Assembly: GCA_013373595.1 (NCBI GenBank)
Contig: JABXHO010000021.1
Coordinates: 1 to 64,000 of the forward strand
Reading direction: 5' to 3'
DNA: 64,000 nt
Source of the DNA: Flavobacteriales bacterium
GTDB taxonomy: Bacteria > Bacteroidota > Bacteroidia > Flavobacteriales_D > Crocinitomicaceae
Positions 1 to 8,951 of the stretch are shown here, one piece after another; position 1 is the first letter of the stretch, and each line of letters begins with the position of its first letter. The translations under genes and the position numbers were made by a program. Below the pieces are notes generated by a model. The model saw only the letters and a list, made by a program, of their open reading frames with translations. It was not told where the DNA came from and did not search any database.

Positions 1-2931
1 AAATTGATTGAAGGAAAAGCAATTCGACTTCACCCATTGGTAACAACAGCCTTCAACGCCGATTTCGATGGTGACCAGATGGCCGTTCACTTACCGCTAG
101 GTAACGCAGCTATTTTGGAAGCACAACTCTTGATGTTGGCTTCGCACAATATTTTGAACCCAGCAAACGGTGCTCCAATTGCCGTACCTTCTCAGGATAT
201 GGTATTGGGTCTTTACTACATCACAAAGGCCAAGAAAACAATCGGAGATGACATCGTGAAAGGTGAAGGTGGAGTGTTCTACTCGCCAGAAGAAGTAATC
301 ATTGCACACAACGAAGGTGCTTTGGATCTTCACGCTGCAATTACGGTGAAAACACAAGATTTGGATGAGAACGGTGCAATCGTTACGAAAATGATCGAAA
401 CGACTTGTGGACGTGTTCTCTTCAACGAGAAAGTACCAGCTGAAGCAGGATACATTAACGGTGTAATGACGAAGAAAGCACTTCGTGATATGATCGGACA
501 CGTATTGAAAATCTGTGGAACATCGCGTACTGCTCACTTCTTGGATGAAATTAAAGAATTAGGATACCACATGGCCTTCGTTGGAGGATTGTCATTCAAC
601 TTGGATGATATTATCGTTCCTGAAGAGAAAGTGGCATTGGTTGATAAAGCGGAAAACGACGTTAAAGAAGTAATGGACAACTATAACATGGGGCTTATTA
701 CAAACAACGAGCGTTACAACCAAATCATTGATATTTGGACGCATACAAACTCTCGATTGACGCACACGTTGATGGAGCAGTTGAAAAATGACAAGCAAGG
801 ATTCAACTCGATCTACATGATGTACGATTCTGGTGCACGTGGTTCGAAAGAGCAAATCCGCCAGTTGTCTGGTATGCGTGGTCTGATGGCGAAACCACAA
901 AAATCGGGAGCGTCGTCGCAAGACATTATCGAAAACCCAATTCTTTCGAACTTTAAGGAAGGACTTTCGATTCTTGAGTACTTTATCTCAACTCACGGTG
1001 CACGTAAAGGTCTTGCCGATACAGCCTTGAAAACGGCCGATGCAGGTTACTTGACACGTCGTTTGGTTGACGTTGCACAAGATGTGGTAATCAACGCTGA
1101 AGATTGTGGTACTTTGAGAGGAATCGTTGCGACTCCATTGAAGAAAAACGATGAAATTGTTGAGCCATTGTACGATCGTATTTTAGGTCGTTCAGTAGTG
1201 AATGATGTATACGTTCCAGATACAGACGAGCTAATCGTTGCTGCTGGAGAGTTGGTAACAGAAGATATCGCTGAAGCAATTCAAGCTGCAGAGATCGATG
1301 AAGTTGAAATCAGATCAGTATTGACGTGTGAAATGCGTCGCGGAGTTTGTTCGAAATGTTACGGACGAAACTTGGCAACGCACCGAAACGCGCAAATTGG
1401 AGATTCTGTTGGTGTAGTAGCTGCCCAATCAATTGGAGAGCCAGGTACACAGTTGACGCTTCGTACGTTCCACGTTGGGGGTACAGCATCGAACATTGCA
1501 GATGAAAATGACTTGAAAGCGAAATCAGCAGGTACAATCGAAATCGATGAGTTACGTACATTGACACGTAAGAACAAAGATGGAGAAGATACAACAGTAG
1601 TTGTAGGACGTTCGGCTGAATTGAAATTGACAGACGCGAAAGGAAATATCACAATGACGGGTAACATCCCTTACGGTGCAGAAATCATGGTGAACAGTGG
1701 TGACACTGTGAAACGTGGTGATGTAATCTGTAAGTGGGATCCATATAACGCCGTTATCATCTCTGAGGTGAAAGGAAAGATCGTATTCGATAACATTATC
1801 GAAGGACTTACCTTCCGTGAAGAAGTGGATGAGCAAACTGGATTTACTGAAAAAGTAATTACAGAATCGCGTGATAAGAAGAAGAACCCTGCCATTCACA
1901 TCATCGATCCAAAATCGAAAGAAGTACTTCGTGAGTACAGCATCCCAGTTGATGCCCACATCTCGGTAAGCGAAGGAGATAACATTGAGGAAGGTGTGAT
2001 CTTGGTTAAAATCCCACGTAAGGCTGGTAAGTCTGGGGATATCACCGGAGGTCTTCCACGTGTAACAGAGTTGTTCGAAGCACGTAACCCATCAAACCCA
2101 GCTGTTGTGTCTGAAATTGATGGTGTAGCGGAATACGGAAAAATCAAACGTGGTAACCGTGAAATCAAAATTACGTCGAAAACAGGTGATGTACGTAAGT
2201 ACCTCGTGCCACTTTCGAAACACATTTTGGTACAAGAGAACGATTTCGTTCGTGCGGGACAAGCGTTGTCTGTAGGAGCAATTACTCCTCGTGACATCCT
2301 CAACATTGAAGGTCCAACAAAAGTTCAGGAGTACTTGGTAAATGAAATTCAAGAGGTATACCGACTTCAAGGGGTGAAGATCAACGACAAGCACTTCGAG
2401 GTGATTGTACGTCAGATGATGTTGAAAGCACAAGTTGTTGACGCTGGAGACACACGTTTCTTGGAAGGACAATCTGTTCATAGAGCGGATATCATGGAAG
2501 AGAACGATTCAATCTACGGAATGATGGTGATTACTGATCCAGGTGGATCAACTTCGTTGAAAGCAGGACAAATCGTTTCGGCTAGAAGATTGCGTGATGA
2601 GAACTCTCAAATGAGAAGAGCTGATCTCGCTCTAGTAGAAGCTAGAGATGCTGTTCCAGCGACGTCAACACCATTGTTACAAGGTATTACACGTGCCTCA
2701 CTTCAAACACAATCGTTTATTTCTGCGGCATCGTTCCAGGAAACAACGAAAGTATTGAATGAAGCGGCAATCAGTGGTAAAGAAGACGAACTACTTGGAT
2801 TGAAAGAAAACGTAATTGTTGGTCACTTGATTCCAGCAGGAACGGGAGTACGTAAATTCCAAAAAGTAGTAGTTGGTTCCAAAGAAAAAATGGAAGAATT
2901 TGCCAGCGATGCTGAAGTAGTAGAGGAATAA
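1..2931 (+). CDS. rpoC: DNA-directed RNA polymerase subunit beta' (5'-truncated by window edge)
   Basis: This is the C-terminal part of the largest catalytic RNA polymerase subunit; the reading frame is open from base 1, so the start lies outside the window. The invariant magnesium-binding motif [12 protein letters not shown] sits at residues 18-29 of the visible part. Four zinc-ligand cysteines follow (visible residues about 369, 443, 450 and 453, in CGTLRG and [11 protein letters not shown]). The trigger-loop region is present as [13 protein letters not shown]. About 975 residues are visible; the family in this phylum is usually around 1,400, so roughly 450 N-terminal residues are missing. 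rpoB would be expected just upstream. A strong hairpin terminator follows the stop codon, so this is the end of its operon. Identity is certain. Confidence 0.99.
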   Translation, partial: KLIEGKAIRLHPLVTTAFNADFDGDQMAVHLPLGNAAILEAQLLMLASHNILNPANGAPIAVPSQDMVLGLYYITKAKKTIGDDIVKGEGGVFYSPEEVIIAHNEGALDLHAAITVKTQDLDENGAIVTKMIETTCGRVLFNEKVPAEAGYINGVMTKKALRDMIGHVLKICGTSRTAHFLDEIKELGYHMAFVGGLSFNLDDIIVPEEKVALVDKAENDVKEVMDNYNMGLITNNERYNQIIDIWTHTNSRLTHTLMEQLKNDKQGFNSIYMMYDSGARGSKEQIRQLSGMRGLMAKPQKSGASSQDIIENPILSNFKEGLSILEYFISTHGARKGLADTALKTADAGYLTRRLVDVAQDVVINAEDCGTLRGIVATPLKKNDEIVEPLYDRILGRSVVNDVYVPDTDELIVAAGELVTEDIAEAIQAAEIDEVEIRSVLTCEMRRGVCSKCYGRNLATHRNAQIGDSVGVVAAQSIGEPGTQLTLRTFHVGGTASNIADENDLKAKSAGTIEIDELRTLTRKNKDGEDTTVVVGRSAELKLTDAKGNITMTGNIPYGAEIMVNSGDTVKRGDVICKWDPYNAVIISEVKGKIVFDNIIEGLTFREEVDEQTGFTEKVITESRDKKKNPAIHIIDPKSKEVLREYSIPVDAHISVSEGDNIEEGVILVKIPRKAGKSGDITGGLPRVTELFEARNPSNPAVVSEIDGVAEYGKIKRGNREIKITSKTGDVRKYLVPLSKHILVQENDFVRAGQALSVGAITPRDILNIEGPTKVQEYLVNEIQEVYRLQGVKINDKHFEVIVRQMMLKAQVVDAGDTRFLEGQSVHRADIMEENDSIYGMMVITDPGGSTSLKAGQIVSARRLRDENSQMRRADLALVEARDAVPATSTPLLQGITRASLQTQSFISAASFQETTKVLNEAAISGKEDELLGLKENVIVGHLIPAGTGVRKFQKVVVGSKEKMEEFASDAEVVEE

Positions 2932-2974
2932 TTAGTAGCGTTTGTTCTCAAACGTCACTTAGTTAATAAAAGAA

Positions 2975-3009
2975 GAAGGCAGCTTTCCGAAAGGAAGGTT
3001 GCCTTTTTT
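2975..3009 (+). terminator. Rho-independent terminator after rpoC
   Basis: An inverted repeat (AAGGCAGCTTTCC, a GAAA loop, then GGAAGGTTGCCTT) runs into a T-tract. It starts about 45 bases after the rpoC stop codon and should end the rpoBC transcript. Confidence 0.9.
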
Positions 3010-3084
3010 CATTTAGAGGATGATTCATCAAAATCATATGGTCTATTCCAAGTTGATGTAAAGTCATATTATTCGGATAAAAAA

Positions 3085-3114
3085 GAGACAGCCTCAATAG
3101 AATGAAACTGTCTC
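3085..3114 (-). terminator. Orphan hairpin with a T-run on the minus strand
   Basis: A seven-base-pair stem (GAGACAG / CTGTCTC) with a loop of about 16 bases lies here. Read on the minus strand it is followed by a run of Ts, so it resembles a terminator for leftward transcription. No minus-strand gene lies immediately to its right, so it may be a relic or a guard against antisense transcription. The rest of the 3010-3188 gap holds nothing I recognise. Confidence 0.35.
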
Positions 3115-3188
3115 CGTGCGATAAACTCCAAACTAACTTGGGTTTTGTTTAAAGATACTGTAATTTTATTAAACAAAAATAAGGCAAG

Positions 3189-3611
3189 ATGATTTTTGAC
3201 TCAACATACATTGATAAGAAAACGGAAAAAGAATTGAATGCACTGCTGGGAAAATCATTCGGTTTGAGGGACCGCCTGAGAATGGGAGGTGTCGGGTCGC
3301 ATCGGATGGTTATTGATAAGGCAAGCATCGGCTTCACATCGATTCTTTCAAAAGCGACAGGAATTGTTTATGCCAGTATCGAATTGCGACCAACGGGGAT
3401 TTTACTTCACTTCAATGTAAAAAATACCAACTATTCATGGGCAGTGCCGTTTTATCGATTAACGGTATACCAATCGGATTATTTCAGTATTCACGCCAAT
3501 GGCGAGTTCATTTCCTTTCGAAAAGACAAGAACTTCATACGGAATAAAGCATTTTTGAATAAAATGATGGAACGCCGAAATACCTTAGTTCAGAGTGCGA
3601 GCATGTACTAG
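3189..3611 (+). CDS. Conserved hypothetical protein (140 aa)
   Basis: I do not recognise a family. The protein is 140 residues with no signal peptide and no membrane segment, so it is probably cytoplasmic. It is basic, with many Lys and Arg residues, and the C-terminal third (KDKNFIRNKAFLNKMMERR) is a likely amphipathic basic helix. The middle (SIELRPTGILLHFNVKN, then WAVPFYRLTVYQSDYFSIHANGEF) has alternating hydrophobic residues that look like a small beta-sheet domain, such as a PH-like or membrane-surface sensor fold; that is only a guess. Codon use matches the neighbours. It stands alone, in the same direction as the rpoC upstream and the deacetylase downstream. Confidence 0.7.
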   Translation: MIFDSTYIDKKTEKELNALLGKSFGLRDRLRMGGVGSHRMVIDKASIGFTSILSKATGIVYASIELRPTGILLHFNVKNTNYSWAVPFYRLTVYQSDYFSIHANGEFISFRKDKNFIRNKAFLNKMMERRNTLVQSASMY

Positions 3612-3673
3612 TGCTTAACAAGCTTTAACGCATGCAAGGTGGTTTGTATGGATTTCAACGGTAGTTTTGTCTC

Positions 3674-4660
3674 ATGCACAGTGTACGAATATTCTTTTTT
3701 CTTCTAATCAGTTTACCAAGTTTTGCTCAAAATGACCGACGAGTAGTAGATTCTCTCGTTCTGGAACACCCCAATTCAACCGAGAAAGTGGAAAAGAAAC
3801 GTGTTGCAATTACGATTGATGACGTACCGAATACACGAAGCTTTGAAGAAAATGGCTATCAAAGTAAACTGCTTAACCTTTTGGATAGTGCAAAGGTACC
3901 AGTCACTATTTTCATCAATGAGGGAAAACTCGATTACGGAAAGAAACGGAAAAATGTAAAACTACTCGAAGATTGGATTGAACGCCCCTTTGTTACTCCT
4001 GCAAATCACACCTTCGGGCATTCGAGGTATTCTACGGTGGGTTTTGATGAATTTGTTGAGGACATCGAAAAAGGAGAGGAGCTGACTGCATCTTTGGCTG
4101 CAAAACACAATAAGAATCTAAGGTATTTTCGTTTTCCGTATAATGATTTGGGTAAAGATTCCGCGCAGCAAGTGCAGATGCAAAAGTTCTTGTCAGACAA
4201 TCACTATATCTCGACCCCATTCACCATTGAAACATCGGATTGGATGTTTAGTGCAGTTTATGATCGTTACTTGGAGAAAGGAGATAAAGAAAAAGCGAAA
4301 GAAATAGGTCGAATGTATGTTGCTGAGACGATCCGAACATTTGCCTTTTTTGATTCTTTAATGCGGCATCAATATGGGAGAAGTGTAAATCAAATCTATT
4401 TGTGCCACGATAATAAGCTCAATGAGGATTATTTATCGGAATTGCTCCTTGGGTTGGAAATGGAAGGCTACGCATTCATTGATTTGGACGAAGCGATGCG
4501 TGATGAAGTATATCATCAGGAAGATAACTACTGGAAAAAGTGGGGTATTTCATGGTGTTACAGATGGATGAAACCGAGCGAAAGGAGATCAACGATGATG
4601 AAAGAACCTAATTTGGGAGGAATAGAAGATCGTTATCACAAAGAGATGGAAGAAAAGTGA
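3674..4660 (+). CDS. Secreted polysaccharide deacetylase family protein (NodB fold)
   Basis: This is an exported carbohydrate esterase-4-type protein expected to remove acetyl groups from amino sugars such as cell-wall or surface glycans. A signal peptide (residues 1-18, cleaved after SFAQ) is followed by the NodB motifs: the catalytic aspartate pair in VAITIDDVPN, the metal-binding HxxxH in NHTFGHS, and RYFRFPYND as motif 3. Length (328 residues) is normal for a single-domain secreted member with extra C-terminal sequence. The C-terminal approximately 60 residues are charged and of unknown role. The gene is monocistronic in appearance. The fold assignment is firm; the substrate cannot be told from sequence. 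Confidence 0.88.
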   Translation: MHSVRIFFFLLISLPSFAQNDRRVVDSLVLEHPNSTEKVEKKRVAITIDDVPNTRSFEENGYQSKLLNLLDSAKVPVTIFINEGKLDYGKKRKNVKLLEDWIERPFVTPANHTFGHSRYSTVGFDEFVEDIEKGEELTASLAAKHNKNLRYFRFPYNDLGKDSAQQVQMQKFLSDNHYISTPFTIETSDWMFSAVYDRYLEKGDKEKAKEIGRMYVAETIRTFAFFDSLMRHQYGRSVNQIYLCHDNKLNEDYLSELLLGLEMEGYAFIDLDEAMRDEVYHQEDNYWKKWGISWCYRWMKPSERRSTMMKEPNLGGIEDRYHKEMEEK

Positions 4661-4694
4661 ATTTATTTCAGCCATGTTTCATTATCTTTAGCCT

Positions 4695-5006
4695 ATGGAT
4701 AATAAAAACGACAATCAAGTAAATATTGAACTTTCCGAAGATGTGGCTACGGGAGTATATTCAAATCTGACGATCTTAACGCATTCTCCAACGGAGTTTG
4801 TGGCAGACTTTATTCAACTGATGCCAGGGATGCCGAAAGGCAAAGTACGCTCACGTGTGATCATGACCCCTCAAAATGCAAAGCGCTTGTTGCATGCAAT
4901 TCAAGATAACATTAGAAAATATGAGCAAGCTTTTGGCGTTATTGATGAAGGAAATGTTCCGCCAATGCCTCCAATGAACTTTGGAACGCCTACAACGGAA
5001 GCGTAA
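4695..5006 (+). CDS. DUF3467 domain-containing protein
   Basis: This is a small (103-residue) protein of the DUF3467 family, common in Bacteroidota and of unknown function. The recognisable features are the N-terminal INIELSEDVA-like strand (here VNIELSEDVATGVYSNL), the conserved HSPTEFVADFIQLMPG segment, and the KVRSRVIMTPQNAKRLLHAIQDNI helix. The last 20 residues are rich in Pro, Met and Gly (PPMPPMNFGTP) and probably disordered. There is no signal peptide. It lies 9 bases before the next lipoprotein gene, so the two are probably co-transcribed. In this phylum DUF3467 genes often sit near rpoBC, and this one is about 1.8 kb downstream, a known-style arrangement rather than evidence of function. 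Confidence 0.9.
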   Translation: MDNKNDNQVNIELSEDVATGVYSNLTILTHSPTEFVADFIQLMPGMPKGKVRSRVIMTPQNAKRLLHAIQDNIRKYEQAFGVIDEGNVPPMPPMNFGTPTTEA

Positions 5007-5015
5007 ATCGTACAA

Positions 5016-5444
5016 ATGAACAAGTCGTCAATCTCTCCTTTTCGAATCATTGCTTTTGCAGTCTTACTCGTTTTTGCAGGATTCAATACGAGCTGTGAAA
5101 AATATTCTAGCCCGAGAAAGGTCGAACGACACATTGTGGAGGGAACATGGCGATTGTCTTCTGCGTTTATCGACAATGACGACGTTACAAATATCTACGC
5201 GAATTATTCCTTCAATTTTACACCGGAAGGAGATATTGTCGTTATTGGCGATGCAACCATTTCTGGAAGCTGGTCAACGGGAATAGAGAAAAATCCCACA
5301 ACGCTCAACATAACATTGACACCGTTCGTTCCGTTTAACGATCTAAATGCAGACTGGACAGTAACAACGTGCACCAAGGAACGCATGACACTTGAACTCC
5401 ATGGAGCTTCCGCTGTCGATGTTTTGATTATTACGAGGAATTAG
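5016..5444 (+). CDS. Lipocalin-like lipoprotein
   Basis: The protein (142 residues) has a lipoprotein signal peptide with the lipobox FNTSC, giving Cys27 as the lipidated residue. The mature part begins near KVERHIVEGTWRLSSAFIDND and continues with alternating strands (YSFNFTPEGDIVVIG, TISGSWSTG, LNITLTPF, WTVTTCTKERMTLEL), which fits the small lipocalin-like beta-barrel lipoproteins abundant in Bacteroidota. The ligand is unknown. Its 3' third is repeated in diverged form at 6593-6765 (see that entry), so the genome once carried, or still carries, a paralogue. Transcription converges with the frameshifted T9SS gene starting 6 bases after this stop codon. Confidence 0.75.
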   Translation: MNKSSISPFRIIAFAVLLVFAGFNTSCEKYSSPRKVERHIVEGTWRLSSAFIDNDDVTNIYANYSFNFTPEGDIVVIGDATISGSWSTGIEKNPTTLNITLTPFVPFNDLNADWTVTTCTKERMTLELHGASAVDVLIITRN

Positions 5445-5450
5445 TGAATA

Positions 5451-6457
5451 TCACACCTTAATGAATTTTTGAACCGTCTGATTTATTTTGATAAAATAGA
5501 TTCCCGTTTTGAGTTTGGAGGTGTCGTAGTTCACTGATAAACTATTGTAAGTGCGTCGATCCACAACCTCACCAAGAGAATTATAGATTTCGATTGATGT
5601 CACGTTTACATTAGATCTAATGTCTAGAACGTCGATAACGGGATTAGGTGAAATCTTGAAACCTTTTTCAACACTTAATTCATTTTCTCCTAAGTGCAGA
5701 TACCAGCAATAACCGTTATCAGGTTCGTAATATGCAACGCTATCTAAATAAGGGTAATTTCCAGTATAGAAGTACTCATAGAAACAAAGAGATTTACCTC
5801 CAGATTCAAAGCAATTTGCGTACGGGAAATATCCTAAATTGCTACCAATTCCCTCAATCCAATGATAGTCATCAGGAATTTCAGGATACACTGAAGATGA
5901 TGTGTCGAAATTAAACCGTTTGAGTGTATCATTATTTATTATCACCGTATCAATCGACTCAACAATAATAGTATCGTACACGGTTATTGCAAAACTATCA
6001 CCTACAGCTAGTCCGAAATCATATAGAAGAATTTCGTCATTGGTATTAAAATGATAGAGCGTGTAATACTGAGGGTCATAGTCCGCACCTGAGAAATATG
6101 CCCAGTCAGCCCAGTCAGCAGTTTGTTCTGCTATGTAGAATACTTTATCGCCTTCTTTTCTGTGATAACCTACTAGATTTCCATTGTACTGGCAATTTTC
6201 GGGCATATAAATGAATGTCTCAGAATCAGCAAATAATCGTGTATAAACGATTCCATTTTTATGTATAGTGTCTCCCTAGCGTGGAGAGTCACATGTGAAT
6301 AGGTTGTTTGGGCATTGGGGTTTGGATCAGCAGGATCAGGATATTGCCAACTTTGGAATGCCCAAGAAGCGGCTGAATCAGGAAAAGGCGTTTGATATTG
6401 ACCTAATGCAAGTACGTAGAATGCAGAGAATAGAGTGATTAGGTAAAGTTTTATCAT
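5451..6457 (-). pseudogene. Frameshifted T9SS cargo gene (type A sorting domain)
   Basis: Two minus-strand reading frames make one gene if a single frameshift is removed. The 5' part starts at the ATG at 6457 with a signal peptide (MIKLYLITLFSAFYVLALG) and reads through YSHVTLHA; the 3' part, in another frame, carries GDTIHKNGIVYTRLFADSE, MPENCQYNG and the rest. Near 6276-6279 an extra AG dinucleotide (or an equivalent change) breaks the frame and creates a TAG just before GDTIHKNG; removing the AG restores LHAGDTIHKNG. The C-terminal 80 residues form a type A T9SS sorting domain (FKISPNPVIDVLDIRSN ... LKTGIYFIKI ... KFIKV). The intact product would be a secreted protein of about 330 residues of unknown role. 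A sequencing error is the main alternative. Confidence 0.8.
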
Positions 6458-6546
6458 TAGGGAGGTTTTGAGTACAGCTATCAATTTAGTGCCTTTTGAC
6501 AAAAAACAAAATAATTTCTTCTATTATTTCGGGATTTCCACATCTA

Positions 6547-6592
6547 AATACATCTTCCCCCTTTTTGAAATGGGTGTCTTTTCCAGATTGGG
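6547..6592 (-). pseudogene. Fragment resembling the PorU2 C-terminal tail
   Basis: Read on the minus strand this stretch encodes SGKDTHFKKG, which closely matches SGADTHFKKGFGKMYLMR at the very end of the PorU2-like gene at 9877-15081. The DNA match is about 40 bases with a small gap, and the flanks do not match. It therefore looks like a stray copy of a gene 3' end, lying between the frameshifted cargo gene and the lipoprotein fragment. It has no start or complete domain and is unlikely to be expressed. Confidence 0.5.
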
Positions 6593-6765
6593 AAACGGGA
6601 ATTGAGAAGAATCCGACGACACTCAACATAACATTGACACCGTTCGTTCCGTTTAACGATCTAAATGCAGACTGGACAGTCACAACGTGTACCAAGGAAC
6701 GCATGACGTTGGAGCTACGCGGTGCTTCGGACGTTGACGTACTGATTATTACTAGAGTAGGATAG
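6593..6765 (+). pseudogene. 5'-truncated paralogue of the lipoprotein at 5016-5444
   Basis: The reading frame TGIEKNPTTLNITLTPF through LIITRVG matches the last 55 residues of the lipoprotein at 5016-5444, but the signal peptide and first half are missing. The 59 bases 6622-6680 are identical to 5304-5362, while the flanking bases differ mainly at third codon positions on the left and at mixed positions on the right. The silent differences suggest the source was a functional paralogue rather than a fresh copy, and the identical core suggests gene conversion. An upstream ATG at 6496 keeps the frame open, but the added 5' residues come from unrelated sequence. I treat it as a remnant. Confidence 0.75.
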
Positions 6766-6799
6766 AAGAGGATGTAGATCGATTAGAGACAAGTTTCTT

Positions 6800-6844
6800 C
6801 GAGTAAAAAAATAATAGAAGGTAGTCCCATAAGAGACTACCTTC
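6800..6844 (-). terminator. Terminator hairpin downstream of the 679-aa T9SS cargo gene
   Basis: A perfect 10-base-pair stem (GAAGGTAGTC / GACTACCTTC) with an 8-base loop occupies 6817-6844. On the minus strand it is followed by TATTATTTTTTT, as expected of a terminator for the leftward gene ending at 6912. The remaining bases of 6766-6911 show nothing else. Confidence 0.75.
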
Positions 6845-6911
6845 ATTGCTTTTGGTTTAGACAATAGCAGCTTCCATGGTAGGAGAAAACGGCTAATCTG
6901 ATCTTAACTCA

Positions 6912-8951
6912 TTATTCGATGATTAGTCGAACGATTTGTTTTCCTTCTGAGGTTTCGATTTTGATCAAGTAAATTCCAGCGGGTTCTTCTATATGAACGA
7001 GTACTTTTTCTTCGTTTTCATATCGATGCTCTGCCACAATCCGACCACTCACGCTCAGAATTTCCACATCTACCAAAGGTAATTTGCTTCCAAAATCAAT
7101 TATGAATTGTTCATTGGCAGGATTCGGATAAACCTTAGCCGTTGAGTAACTTATCGGATGCAAGTTTACCGTGAGAATAGCCTCACAAGCTGATGTATCA
7201 ACACATCCATTTTGGGTGACTTCCACTGCATAATTTCCATTTTCACTTGGAGAGAAGCTTGAGTTTATTTCTCCTAAAATTGGAGCGAAATCATCATCGC
7301 AATCGAGCCATTGATAGTTCGCAGAAGTTGCGTTTGCTGTGAGTGTCGGGTCCGTCGAGGTAATCGATACATCTACTGTGTTAATGGTCAAGTTCAACGT
7401 AACGACTGAATCACATCCTGCTGCATTGGTCAAGGTGTGTGTGGCGGTATTGTTTGATGATGTGTACGTATTTCCATCGATCCAGTTGTAGGAATCACAT
7501 GCGGTAATGACATCAGTTCCCGTTGAAGAATTATTGATGGTCAAATTCAACGTAACGACTGAATCACATCCTGTTGCATTGGTCAAGGTGTGTGTGGCGG
7601 TATTATTTGATGATGTGTAGGTATTTCCATCAATCCAGTTGTAGGAATCACATGCGGTAATGACATCTGTTCCTGTTGTTGGAGCGCAACTACGATATAT
7701 TCGTGCATGACCGGAATAGCTTCCATTTCCGTCATTACGAATCGCACCGATTGCAAGAGAGTTTCCGTCATTTCCTAAACTAACGGCGTATCCTGAATAG
7801 TTATCAGATGACTCACCATCGATATCCATTCCTTTTTGAAGCCAGGTGCTTCCATTCCAATCGTAAACACGCGTATGTCCAGAATTGCTTCCATTTCCAT
7901 TATTTTTGTACGCCCCAATGGCAATGGTGTTTCCCAAGGAGTCCAAACTAACAGAACACCCAGATAGATCACCTGTAGATTCACCTTCGATATCCAATCC
8001 TAATTGAACCCAAGTGGTTCCGTTCCATTCATATACTCGAACCTGACCGATGTCTATATTACCAGAAGCACCATCGTTTTTGCTTGATCCAACGGCTAAA
8101 ATGTTTCCATTGGCACTCAAACTTACTGATCTGCCTGAGAAATCAAAGGCAGTTTCTCCATCAATATCAAGTCCTTTTTGAATCCAAGTGGTGCCATTCC
8201 ACTCATACACTCTCGTATGACCTGAATCTGTTCCGTTTCCGTCGTTTGAAGGGGCGCCAATTGCAATTGTATAGCCATTTGCGCTCAAATCGATTGCGCT
8301 TCCTGATTCATCGTCACTAGCTTCACCATCGATAGTGGCGCCAAGTTGTACCCAAGCGGTCCCGCTCCATTCGAAAATGTTTACATATCCAGGTGAGGCA
8401 CTACTACCGCCAGTTACAGGTGTGCCAATTGCAACGATGTTTCCATTCGCACTTAAATTCACGCTTGTCCCGAAATTGTCATAGGCATTTTCTCCATTAA
8501 TGCTTAAACCTTTTTGTTGCCAACTGGTTCCGTTCCAAACAAAGACGCGCGCATGTCCTGCATTAATGGCTGCCTGATCATTTCCAAAAGCTCCTACCAC
8601 TAAGGTGTTCCCATCTGCACTCAGGTCTACTGAAATTCCTGCATGATCGCCTGCTGCTTCGCCATCAATATCTGTTCCTCTTTGTACCCATGCTATTCCG
8701 TTCCATGCGTAAACACGAACATGCCCCATGTCACTGTTGGCACCTGCAGTTCCTGAATTTCGTTCGGCTCCAATCGCAATAACGGTTGCGTCGGCATTCA
8801 AACTAATTGAATTGGCTGACTGGTCTCCGCCAGCTTCACCATCGATATCGCTTCCTAGCTGATTCCAAACTTGGGCCCTTACATGGTGTCCAGTTAAAAG
8901 TACCGAGACAAACAAAAGCAGATTTAAAACGGTCGTATATGTGTTTTTCAT
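6912..8951 (-). CDS. T9SS cargo protein with seven propeller-like repeats and a type A sorting domain
   Basis: This 679-residue secreted protein has a signal peptide (cleaved after HVRAQ) and then seven repeats of about 55 residues. Each begins WxQxGxDIDGE, continues SGxxVSLSxxGNxxAIGAxxNDG and ends GHxRVYEWNG, which fits a beta-propeller of the FG-GAP/Kelch type; seven blades would close a ring (inference). Two 51-residue repeats follow (TGTDVITACDSYNWIDGNTYT ... GCDSVVTLNLTIN), a module common in Bacteroidota surface proteins. Next come an Ig/PKD-like segment and the C-terminal type A sorting domain (AKVYPNPANEQFIIDFGS ... GIYLIKIETSEGKQIVRLII). The product should cross the outer membrane by T9SS and stay on the surface or be released. 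The ligand is unknown. Confidence 0.9.
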   Translation of the reverse strand: MKNTYTTVLNLLLFVSVLLTGHHVRAQVWNQLGSDIDGEAGGDQSANSISLNADATVIAIGAERNSGTAGANSDMGHVRVYAWNGIAWVQRGTDIDGEAAGDHAGISVDLSADGNTLVVGAFGNDQAAINAGHARVFVWNGTSWQQKGLSINGENAYDNFGTSVNLSANGNIVAIGTPVTGGSSASPGYVNIFEWSGTAWVQLGATIDGEASDDESGSAIDLSANGYTIAIGAPSNDGNGTDSGHTRVYEWNGTTWIQKGLDIDGETAFDFSGRSVSLSANGNILAVGSSKNDGASGNIDIGQVRVYEWNGTTWVQLGLDIEGESTGDLSGCSVSLDSLGNTIAIGAYKNNGNGSNSGHTRVYDWNGSTWLQKGMDIDGESSDNYSGYAVSLGNDGNSLAIGAIRNDGNGSYSGHARIYRSCAPTTGTDVITACDSYNWIDGNTYTSSNNTATHTLTNATGCDSVVTLNLTINNSSTGTDVITACDSYNWIDGNTYTSSNNTATHTLTNAAGCDSVVTLNLTINTVDVSITSTDPTLTANATSANYQWLDCDDDFAPILGEINSSFSPSENGNYAVEVTQNGCVDTSACEAILTVNLHPISYSTAKVYPNPANEQFIIDFGSKLPLVDVEILSVSGRIVAEHRYENEEKVLVHIEEPAGIYLIKIETSEGKQIVRLIIE
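7386..7678 (-). repeat. Direct tandem repeat inside the T9SS cargo gene (two units, period 153 bp)
   Basis: The units at about 7386-7525 and 7539-7678 are near-identical over about 138 bases with only a handful of differences. They encode the two 51-residue GCDSVVTLNLTIN modules. The near identity at DNA level points to recent duplication, and such units can expand or contract by recombination. Confidence 0.9.

Noticed and set aside
1359-2481. Several antisense open frames within rpoC
   Set aside because: They are frame shadows of a conserved gene with strong codon bias and lack any domain.
6496-6765. An 89-residue plus-strand open reading frame as a real gene
   Set aside because: Its first half is the antisense of a T9SS tail fragment and it has no signal peptide; only the second half matches a real protein.
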